NCBI GenBank assembly: GCA_005777155.1
Contig: SXNM01000103.1
Coordinates: 1 to 40,083, forward strand
Length of the DNA: 40,083 bases
Direction: 5' to 3'
From: Pseudomonadota bacterium
GTDB taxonomy: Bacteria > Myxococcota_A > UBA9042
Below the pieces are notes generated by a model. It searched no databases. It saw nothing but the letters and a program-made list of their open reading frames with translations, and had not been told where the DNA came from. Each line of letters opens with the position of its first letter. Positions within the stretch are counted from its first letter, which is position 1. Of the stretch, positions 1-7,900 are shown one piece after another. A program made the translations under genes and the position numbers.

Positions 1-486
1 GCGCGGCTGAATCGCGTCAGCGCCGCCGCGCCGGAGTCGGCCAGCGATGCCCTGCAGCTGGCGCTCGACCACCTGCGCCTCCGCGCTGACACGGCCGTCG
101 CCGGCGGGCCGACGCCCGAGGCGCGGGCAGCGGTGGCCGGCGTCGCCCACGACGTCGCGGCCCTGCTGGCGATGGCTTCGGCGCCCATTCCGCCCGCACG
201 GCGCCTCGACGCTGCCCTGTTGCGGATCGAGTGTTTGGCCCGCAGCAGACCGCCCGCTGAAGGACTGGCGGAGGCCCTCACGGTAGAGGCGTTGGCGCGG
301 GCGCGCGGCGGACAGGCCCTTGGCGCTTGGCTCTTGCTGGTCGCCCAACTGGAGCCACGAGCGACGCCCGACGACGCCGAGGCTGGCGCCCGCGCAGGCG
401 CTCGGCTGGCCGAGGCGCTGGCGATCGCCGGCCGCAGCGGCGGGTCGGCGATCGACATGGTTCGCCGCGTAATCCACGGGTTCTGA
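1..486 (+). CDS. 3' end of an unrecognised Ala/Arg-rich protein (5' truncated by window edge)
   Basis: The frame is open from the first base to a TGA at 484-486, giving the last 161 residues of a longer protein. The visible part is rich in Ala, Arg and Leu and looks all-helical, with no cysteine cluster, membrane segment or recognisable catalytic motif. It contains one Cys and ends in the sequence DMVRRVIHGF. The frame has no stop upstream within the window, so the real start lies outside it. I do not recognise the family; a helical-repeat or regulatory C-terminal domain would fit the composition, but this is a guess. The next gene starts about 130 bp downstream and appears to have its own promoter, so the two need not be one operon. 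Confidence 0.6.
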   Translation, partial: ARLNRVSAAAPESASDALQLALDHLRLRADTAVAGGPTPEARAAVAGVAHDVAALLAMASAPIPPARRLDAALLRIECLARSRPPAEGLAEALTVEALARARGGQALGAWLLLVAQLEPRATPDDAEAGARAGARLAEALAIAGRSGGSAIDMVRRVIHGF

Positions 487-548
487 GCCTGACCGTGGTG
501 AGAGGCGACGTGCCTACGCCGCCGCCGAGAGCGAATTCAGCGAGGAAG

Positions 549-577
549 CTGGCGTCGACCTGCGAGATCGTTATGAT
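549..577 (+). promoter_or_regulatory. Candidate sigma-70-type promoter for the first cysteine-rich lipoprotein
   Basis: A -10-like hexamer TATGAT (572-577, 5 of 6 consensus positions) stands 17 bp downstream of a weak -35-like CTGGCG (549-554). Transcription would begin near 584, leaving about 35 nt of leader before the ATG at 619. In DNA this GC-rich an A/T-rich hexamer is uncommon, which supports the call; the weak -35 limits it. Confidence 0.45.
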
Positions 578-618
578 TGACTGTGGCTGTGTGTGCAAAC
601 ACGGCGGGGGGACGGCAG

Positions 619-3324
619 ATGATGAAAGCTCGCACTTTGAATTTCGTCGAAGGGACCCACACTCGCCCGCCCACAGTCGACCTGGTCCGCGGCGTGCGGG
701 CGCCGTCGCGGGCGAAGCCAGCCGCCATGGCCTTTGCGCTGGCGATCGCGTCGGCGTGCCTGAGCCTAGGATGTGGCAATGTCAAAGTGGTCGAAGACCC
801 CATCGACGACGCGACGGCGCAAGACAGCGGCGGCGGCGATGTGACCGGCGGTGGTGACGCGACCGGTGGTGACGCGACCGGTGGTGACGCGACCGGTGGT
901 GACGCGACCGGCGGCGACGCTGGGGGCAGCGACGGCGGTGGCAAGCTACAGTGCATCACCGACTACGACTGCAATGGCGTGCTCCTGGGCACGACGCCCT
1001 GCCGCCTGCCGATGTGCCAGGCTGGCACCTGCGCCTTGGTCGACACCGCAAAGGGCACCGCCTGCCAAAACCCTGGCGAATTGGTCGGCGAATGTGCGAC
1101 CTGCGGAGACGCCGGGCAGTGCGTCAAGGCGCCGGTTGATGACGGCAACCCATGCACCAAGGACTACTGCGACCAAGGCAAGGCCGTCGTGCACGAGCCA
1201 GTGACCGACCTGACGATCGCCTGCGAGGACGACGACGTCTGCTACGACAACGGCACCTGCGTCGAGGGCGAGTGCGCTGGCAAGCCCATCGACTGTAGCG
1301 ATGGCGTCGCCTGCACCTTCGACACCTGCGAGAAGGGGAGCGGCTGCAAGCACACGGCTGACGTCGGCGGCTGTGACGACGGCGATCCCTGCACCAAGGA
1401 CGCTTGTGACCTGAAGGCCGGATGCAAGGCCTCTGGCACCAACACAGGCGCCAACTGCGACGACGGGAACTCCTGCACCGAAAAGGACGCTTGCCTCGCC
1501 GACGGCAGCTGCGTCGGCACCTCGACCTGCGCCTGCAAGCTCGACACCGACTGCAAGAACGCCAACCTATGCCTCGGCACCATGGCGTGCGAGAAAGGGA
1601 TCTGCGTCACCAAGGGCACGGGCCCGGTCGCCTGTGACCAGAAGGGCAACACCGCCTGCGCCAAGCTGGAGTGCCAGCCCGCGACAGGCAAGTGCGAGCC
1701 GACGGCGGTCTCTGATGGCCTCGCCTGCGACGACGGCGACGCCTGTACGACCGAAAGCGGCTGCAAGTCGGGCGTCTGTGCCGGCAGCAAGCCGCCGCCA
1801 TGCAACGACAGCAACGACTGCACCAACGACAGCTGCGATCCGAAGAGCGGCTGCAAGCAGGTCGCCACCACGAAGCCCTGCCTCGATGACAACGCCTGCA
1901 CCGAAAAGGATAGCTGCGCCAATGGCGCCTGCGTCGGCGTGACCAAGGCCTGCGACGACGGGCTCGCCTGCACGGTCGACAGCTGCAACAAGACCACTGG
2001 CGCGTGCAGCAACACGCCGCAGGACGCGACCTGTGACGACAAGAACCTCTGCACCAAAGACAGCTGTGTGGCCGGCAAGGGCTGCAGCCTGACCGCCGAC
2101 GACAGCGCCAAGTGCACCGACGGCGACGAGTGCACCAACGACGCCTGCAAGGGCGGCGTCTGCGCCAGCGTCAACACCTGCCCGTGCAAGGCCGACACGG
2201 CGGCAAAGGACTGCGACGACAAGAACCCTTGCACCACCGACAGCTGCGATACCGCCGCCAAGAAGTGCGTCAACAGCCCCAACGGCGCCGATGGCAAGCC
2301 GTGCGACACCGGCGACAAGTGCCAGCAGCCCGGCAGCGGCGCCTGCGGCGGCGGGACGTGCAAGTCCAGCAACACGCACCTCGATTGCTCCAGCAAGTCG
2401 GGCCCCTGCGCCACCGGCACCTGCGTCGCGGCCACCGGCGCCTGTGTCGCCGCGCCCAAGGCCGACGGACTTGGCTGCAACGCCGATAGCTCAGCCTGCA
2501 CGGCCAACGACGCCTGCAAGTCGGGCACTTGCACGCCCGGCGTCGCGCTGTATTGCAACGACAGCAACCCATGCACCGCCGACAGCTGCAACAAGACGTC
2601 GGGCTGCGTCAGCATCGGGACCACCAGCAACCAACCCTGCGACGACGGCGACGCCTGCTCGGCTGGGGACACCTGTCAGACGGGCAAGTGCACCCCTGGC
2701 AAGCAGATTCCGTGCAGCGACGGCAGCAACTGCACCAACGATTACTGCAAGAACGGCGCATGCGTCGCCGAGCCCATCGCCAACTGCTGCGTAAAGACCT
2801 TTTTGCAGCACAAGTTCGACGTCAAGGCGCCGACCGACTGGGTCCTGACGCAGAGCAACGACCTCGTGCGCTGGCGCTTCCGCCTCGACACCGGCTTCGC
2901 CTACAGCGGGGCGGGCTCCCTGCACTACGGTTCGCTGGAGATGAAGGACATCATAGCCAAAGACGCAGCCGGCAGCCTGGTGCAAAACTCGGGGTCGGCC
3001 TACATGCCGCAGTTCCCGACAGGGACCGCCAGCAGCGTGACGCTGCGCTTCTGGCTGCTCTGGGACGCCGAGGTCAATGACGGCTACGACAAGCTGTCGG
3101 TCGTCACCAAGGTCGCCGGTAGCGACCTGCCGGCGATTCAGACCCACTGGACGTTGCCGAAGTTCCAGCTCGGCCCGAACTCGTGGCACCAGGTCACCGT
3201 CAAGATTCCGATTGGCAAAGGCACTCAAATCGGCTTCCTCTTTGACACCGTCGACGGCGCTGCCAACGAAAACTGGAAGGGCGTGTTCATCGACGACGTC
3301 GTGGTGGAAGGCCCTTGCGACTGA
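619..3324 (+). CDS. Cysteine-rich repeat lipoprotein with C-terminal MAM/jelly-roll-like domain
   Basis: Predicted 901-residue exported lipoprotein. The N-terminus has a basic stretch (RAPSRAKPAA), a hydrophobic core and a lipobox-like LSLGC with Cys52. A Gly/Asp/Thr linker follows, then about 610 residues (110-722) of cysteine repeats of the form C-x5-C-x4/5-C-x4/5-C with CDDG..CT cores, as in the Dictyostelium slime-mould repeat (Dicty_CTDC) type. The last 175 residues are cysteine-poor, with beta-strand-like segments and the end FIDDVVVEGPC, resembling MAM or immune-inhibitor-A jelly-roll domains. ATG 619 is chosen because GGGGGGA lies 6 nt upstream; a TTG at 577 would overlap the candidate -10 box. 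GTG 694 or ATG 727 are alternative starts that would still keep a signal peptide. The function is unknown; an adhesin-like or matrix role is inferred only from architecture. Confidence 0.8.
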   Translation: MMKARTLNFVEGTHTRPPTVDLVRGVRAPSRAKPAAMAFALAIASACLSLGCGNVKVVEDPIDDATAQDSGGGDVTGGGDATGGDATGGDATGGDATGGDAGGSDGGGKLQCITDYDCNGVLLGTTPCRLPMCQAGTCALVDTAKGTACQNPGELVGECATCGDAGQCVKAPVDDGNPCTKDYCDQGKAVVHEPVTDLTIACEDDDVCYDNGTCVEGECAGKPIDCSDGVACTFDTCEKGSGCKHTADVGGCDDGDPCTKDACDLKAGCKASGTNTGANCDDGNSCTEKDACLADGSCVGTSTCACKLDTDCKNANLCLGTMACEKGICVTKGTGPVACDQKGNTACAKLECQPATGKCEPTAVSDGLACDDGDACTTESGCKSGVCAGSKPPPCNDSNDCTNDSCDPKSGCKQVATTKPCLDDNACTEKDSCANGACVGVTKACDDGLACTVDSCNKTTGACSNTPQDATCDDKNLCTKDSCVAGKGCSLTADDSAKCTDGDECTNDACKGGVCASVNTCPCKADTAAKDCDDKNPCTTDSCDTAAKKCVNSPNGADGKPCDTGDKCQQPGSGACGGGTCKSSNTHLDCSSKSGPCATGTCVAATGACVAAPKADGLGCNADSSACTANDACKSGTCTPGVALYCNDSNPCTADSCNKTSGCVSIGTTSNQPCDDGDACSAGDTCQTGKCTPGKQIPCSDGSNCTNDYCKNGACVAEPIANCCVKTFLQHKFDVKAPTDWVLTQSNDLVRWRFRLDTGFAYSGAGSLHYGSLEMKDIIAKDAAGSLVQNSGSAYMPQFPTGTASSVTLRFWLLWDAEVNDGYDKLSVVTKVAGSDLPAIQTHWTLPKFQLGPNSWHQVTVKIPIGKGTQIGFLFDTVDGAANENWKGVFIDDVVVEGPCD
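838..915 (+). repeat. 15-bp in-frame minisatellite encoding GDATG
   Basis: Four tandem copies of gacgcgaccggtggt (856-870, 871-885, 886-900, 901-915) follow a diverged 18-bp copy at 838-855. The first three are identical and the fourth differs at two third-base positions. The unit is a multiple of 3, so copy-number change would lengthen or shorten the linker between the lipid anchor and the cysteine repeats without shifting the frame. Confidence 0.9.
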
Positions 3325-4844
3325 GGACGATCCCAGACCGCACCGGGCTGATGCGCGACGAGACCGGGACGCTCACCCGTCGCGGCCGCACAGAGCTGTT
3401 GCTCTGCTATCCCAACAGCTACCGCGTCGCCGGCGCCAGCCTCGGCCTGCAGGTGATGTACCGCCTGCTCAACGCCCGCGACGCCATCAGCTGCCAGCGC
3501 GCGGTGCTGCCGGAAGACGCGCTCAGCGACCCGAACGCCAAGATCCGCAGCCTCGAGCACGGGATGGCACCCGACCAGTTCGACGCCATCCTCTTCTCCA
3601 TCGCCTATGAGCTCGATATCCCCCACCTGCCGATGATGCTGGAGCGCGGCGGGGTGGCGCCTCTGCGCAGCGACCGCGCCGCCGACGCGCCGCCGGTGAT
3701 CGCCGGGGGGCCGCTGACGCAGAGCAACGTGCTGCCTTTGGCGCCCTTCGTCGACGCCGTGGTGTTGGGCGAGGCCGAGGCCGTGGTGCCTACGCTGCTC
3801 GACGCGCTGCAGGATCGCCCCGACCGCGCCACGCTGGTTGCCCGCCTTGACGGCGTTCCGGGCATCTGGCTGCCGGAGCGCCACGGCGACGCGGTGCCCG
3901 ACGTGCTGGTGGCGCGCGGCGACCACATCCCCGCCGTCGGCCAATGGCGCAGTCCGCACGCCGAGTTCGCCGACATGGCCTTGCTGGAGTCGAGCCGCGG
4001 CTGCCCGCGCTATTGCAAGTTCTGCGTCGTGCGGGCGCCGGCCTCGCCCATGCGTAGCCCAGAGCTGGAGCGCGTGCTGGCGGCGCTCGACCTGCCGCTC
4101 TACGCCAACGCGCCGCGCATCGGCCTGGTCGGCGCTGCGGTGAGCGACTGGCCGCCGCTCGTCGACGCGCTCCGCGCCATCGTCGAGCGCGGCAAGGGGG
4201 TCGGTGTGAGCAGTCTGCGCGCCGATCGCCTCGACGAGACCCTGGTCGGGCTGCTCGCCGCCGGTGGCTATCGCACGCTGACCGTGGCCTCCGACGCAGC
4301 CAGCCAGCGCCTGCGCGGCAAGATGATGAAGGGGCTCCGCGAGCGACACTTCCTCGCCGCCGCCGACCTGGCGCGCGGCCTTGGGCTCAAGGGCCTCAAG
4401 CTGTACGTGATCTTGGGCCTGCCAGACGAGACCGAGGCCGACATCGACGAGCTCATCGACTTCTGCCAGCGGCTGCGGGCAAAGGCGCCGCTGACGCTGA
4501 CGCTGTCGCCCTTCGTGCCGAAGCTCCACACGCCGCTGGCCGAGGCGCCTTTCGAGCCCATCGCCAGCCAGCAGGTCAAGCTCGAGCGGGTGCGGCGGGT
4601 GCTTGGCAAGGCGCAGGTCGAGGTCCGCTTCGACGCCCCGCGCTGGGCTTGGGTCGAGTATCGGCTAAGCCAAGGCGGCGCCGAGTCCGGGCTGGCGGCG
4701 TGGCGTGCGCTGCGCGACGGCGGCGGATGGAAGGACTGGCAGCGCGCTTTCGCCGAGATCGACGCCGGAGGCCAGGGCGGCGAGCGCGCGGCCGTCGTCG
4801 CGGCGCAGCGACATGGCCTCTGGGCGCTGGCGGGGGCCCGCTGA
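3315..4844 (+). CDS. B12-binding-type radical SAM protein
   Basis: The 509-residue protein carries the radical SAM iron-sulfur motif CxxxCxxC as CPRYCKFC (Cys230, Cys234, Cys237), preceded by SRG as is typical. The N-terminal 190 residues (ELLLCYPNSYRVAGASLGLQ, then a GGPLTQSN segment and a VLGEAEA segment) resemble the Rossmann-like cobalamin-binding half of B12-dependent radical SAM proteins. GLKLYVILGLPDETEAD is the usual beta5-beta6 region of the barrel. The substrate is unknown. The TTG at 3315 overlaps the upstream stop by 10 bp; ATG 3351 would remove 12 residues and cannot be excluded. Either way the gene is almost certainly co-transcribed with the cysteine-rich lipoprotein upstream. 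The family is widespread in bacteria and this neighbourhood need not reveal its role. Confidence 0.85.
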   Translation: MRLRTIPDRTGLMRDETGTLTRRGRTELLLCYPNSYRVAGASLGLQVMYRLLNARDAISCQRAVLPEDALSDPNAKIRSLEHGMAPDQFDAILFSIAYELDIPHLPMMLERGGVAPLRSDRAADAPPVIAGGPLTQSNVLPLAPFVDAVVLGEAEAVVPTLLDALQDRPDRATLVARLDGVPGIWLPERHGDAVPDVLVARGDHIPAVGQWRSPHAEFADMALLESSRGCPRYCKFCVVRAPASPMRSPELERVLAALDLPLYANAPRIGLVGAAVSDWPPLVDALRAIVERGKGVGVSSLRADRLDETLVGLLAAGGYRTLTVASDAASQRLRGKMMKGLRERHFLAAADLARGLGLKGLKLYVILGLPDETEADIDELIDFCQRLRAKAPLTLTLSPFVPKLHTPLAEAPFEPIASQQVKLERVRRVLGKAQVEVRFDAPRWAWVEYRLSQGGAESGLAAWRALRDGGGWKDWQRAFAEIDAGGQGGERAAVVAAQRHGLWALAGAR

Positions 4845-4865
4845 CCCTGGCCGGCCCTGGGCCCC
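4833..4865 (+). terminator. Possible hairpin terminator after the radical SAM gene
   Basis: A perfect 7-bp inverted repeat, GGGGCCC (4833-4839) and GGGCCCC (4859-4865), flanks a 19-nt loop that itself contains the palindrome GGCCGGCC. It overlaps the stop codon. No T-run follows, so it is only a weak candidate for intrinsic termination. Confidence 0.3.
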
Positions 4866-4910
4866 GTGCTGCGCGATCATAGATCAATCACGCTCTTCCC
4901 GAGGGGTTCC

Positions 4911-4940
4911 TTGACGCTGCCGGTGCCGCACCCCTACGCT
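4911..4940 (+). promoter_or_regulatory. Candidate promoter for the module-repeat envelope operon
   Basis: TTGACG (4911-4916) is followed after 18 bp by TACGCT (4935-4940). The -35 is a 5 of 6 match and the -10 only 3 of 6. Transcription would start near 4947, about 44 nt before the ATG at 4991. The rest of the 146-bp gap shows no other candidate. Confidence 0.4.
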
Positions 4941-4990
4941 AGTGAGGCTGCGGACGCGGGCCGCCGCGGCGAGCGGGACGGCGCGCCATC

Positions 4991-7900
4991 ATGACACATA
5001 GGCTACTTCAATTGCCGCGCTCCGTGGCGCGCACGTGCATGGTTCGATGGTCCAGGTGGGCCTCGATCTGGTCGGTGACGTGGTTGGCGACCTCCGCACC
5101 CCTGCTAGCGCTCGCCGCGCCGCCGCAGATCGCCAACGCCTCGCTCGAGGTGGCCGACGCCGCAGATCCGACCCTGCCCGCGGGCTGGTTCGCCGACGCC
5201 TGGGGCAACCTCTTGTATGGGCACGCGTGGTTGCTGAGCGGCGCCTTCGAGGGAAGTCGCGCGATGCGGGTGGCGGTGTCGACGGTGAGCGGCGAAGGCG
5301 ACGCGCGCTGGATGTCGGCGTCGTTCCCGGTCGCTGCGCAGGCAGGGCAGACCTACAGCCTGCACCACCACTACCGATCCGACGTCTCGACCGCGGTCTG
5401 GGCGCAGGCGCAGTCTGTCGGCGGCGCGCAGTCGCAGTGGATCTTGGTCGGCAACGTGGCGGCCAGCGCGACGTGGACGGCGCACGCGGCGAACGTCAAC
5501 CTGCCGAGTTGGGCCGACACGCTGCGCGTCTGCCACGTGCTCGGCCAGCCCGGCTTCCTGGAGACAGACGCCTGGTCCTGGCAAGAGAAGCTACCCGACC
5601 CGCCGCCGCCGATTCAGCCCACCGATCCGCCGCTGGCGCCGGCCTCGCCGAACGCTGGCAACGTGCTGCCGAACCCGTCGTTCGAGGACACCAGCAGCTA
5701 CAGTAGCTCGACGCCCAAGTATTGGTCCTTCGTCGTCTGGGGCGCCGCCAGCGCCACCACCAGCGTCTGGAGCCAGGGGCCCGCCCATCAGGGAGCGTTC
5801 GCGCTGCGCATGAGCCAGCCGACGTTGCCGAAAGATGGCGACGCCAAGTGGTGGAGTGATGCCATTCCACTGCTGAATTTTGGCGGAAAGCTGCGCCTGA
5901 CCTGCTACTACCAGGGCACCGCTGGCGTCTCGCTCTTGCTGCGAGCCGAAGATAAGGCCGGCCAGGGCGGTCAGACGCAGTGGTACAGCGTGGCGTCGGG
6001 GCCGGCGTGGGCGGAGTGGCGCGTGCTGTCGGGCCTCATCGAGCTGCCCAGCTTCACCCATCAGGTGCGCGTCGGGCTGCGGATCGACGGCACCGGCGAC
6101 GCGGCGGTCGACGACTGCAGCTTCGCCGCCGAGGTGGAGACACCGGCCGTGGCGGTGGCGCTTGGCAGCGACAACGTCCTCGTCAACCCCTCGTTTGAGG
6201 TGGCGCACCCCTGGGATCCGGGCCGCCCGGCGAGCTGGGACGGGGTGGTCTACGGCACGGCGCAGGGCAAGGCGACATGGCTAACCGGCGGCTTCGACGG
6301 CGATCGCGCCGTTCGTGTCGAGGTCTTCGTCAAGACCGAGGGCGAAGGAGACGGCCGCTGGCAAAGCGCGCCGATCGCGCTCTTGCCGAAGTCGGCAAAC
6401 CCCTGGCGGGTCTCCATCAGCGATCGCTACCGCACCAACGCCCCGACACGCCTGCGCGCCCGCGTCCGCTCGGCCGACGGCAAGCAGGCGCAGTGGCTCA
6501 CAGGCCCGGAGCTGCCGACCTCGCCCGCCGCTTGGTCGCAGGCGCAGTGGGTCGTCGATCTGCCGGACTGGGCGGCGACGCTGGAGGTGATGCACTCCCT
6601 GGAGGTCGCAGGTCAGCTCGACATCGACGCCGTCGTCGTCGTCGCCGGGCCGCCGGACCCACCGCCGGCGCCGCAAGATCCGCCCCTGTCGCCGGCCTCG
6701 TTGCTCGGCTTCAACGTGCTGCCCAACCCGTCCTTTGAGGTGGCCAGCGTCGGCGATGCCAAGCGGCCCGCCTACTGGCGCATGGAGGCCTGGGACGCCG
6801 CGCTCGGTTTCGCCACCGCCGTCTGGCTCGACGCCGGCGCCAAGCACGGCCAGCGCGCGCTGCGCCTCGCCCAGGCTGCCCTGCCGGCCAGCGGCGACGC
6901 TAAGTGGTGGAGCGATCCAGTGCCCGTGACCGATGTGGCGACCGACCTCCGCGTCACCTGCCACTACCAGGGCACGGCGGGCGCCACGCTGCTTTTGCTG
7001 GCCACCAACGGCAAGGCGCAGGCTGAGGCGCAGGCCAAGTGGTACACCGTCGCCGCCGGACCGGCCTGGCCGTCTTGGCGCCCGCTCTCGGGCACGCTGA
7101 CGGGCGCCGCCCAGCTGCCGGCGTGGACCAGCCACGTCCGCGTCGGCATGCGCATCGAGGGGACCGGCGTCATCGACATCGACAGCTGCAGCGTCGGCGT
7201 CGCGGCGCCGCCGACGCTGCCGCCGCCGCAGGAGCTCGGCGACATCAACCTCGTCGCCAACCCCTCGCTCGAGCTCGCCGATCCGTGGGATCCCAGCATG
7301 CCAGCCAGCTGGGTCGGCTTCACCACCGGCCAGGTCATCGGCAGCGCCAGCTGGCAGCAGGTGGGCGCTGACGGTGGGCGCAGCGGCCGAATCGTCATCC
7401 TGAGCATCGACCCGCAGCTCGGCCCCGAGGGTGACGGCCGCTGGCGCAGCGCCCCCATCGCCCTCAAGGCGCCGGGGCGGGTGGCGCTCCGCACGCAGTA
7501 CCGCTCCAACATCGCCTCGCGGTTGCGGATTCGCGCCAGGTCTGCCGACGGCAAGCTGGTCGAGTGGCGTAGCTCGAAGCCCCTTCCCCCTGCGACCGGC
7601 GCCTGGGCAGAGGCAGAGCTGGTCGTCGACCTGCCGGCCTTTACCGCCACAATCGAGGTAGAGCAGTCCATTGACGCGGTCGGCTACCTGGACATCGACG
7701 ACGTGCGCGTGGTGCGTGGCCCGCCCGGGCCGATCGAGCCCGAGCCAGAGACCGGCGCCCCCAGCGAACCCGAGCCCGCTCCCTCGATCTTGGGCGAGGC
7801 CAACGCCGTGCCGAACCCCTCGATGGAGCAGGCGAGCACGCTGCAGCCGAGCCTGCCCTGGTGGTGGGGCGGTGTCGCCAGCGGCGCGATGAGCGGCACC

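Noticed and set aside
577-618. TTG at 577 as start of the first cysteine-rich lipoprotein, and TTGACT at 577-582 as a -35 box
   Set aside because: The TTG overlaps the candidate -10 TATGAT, and no -10-like hexamer lies 16-18 bp downstream of TTGACT. ATG 619 has a ribosome site.
949-2790. Cysteine repeats as EGF domains or metallothionein
   Set aside because: The spacing C-x5-C-x4/5-C-x4/5-C with invariant Asp/Gly does not match the six-Cys EGF pattern, and the CxC density is too low for metallothionein. The slime-mould (Dicty_CTDC-like) repeat fits better.
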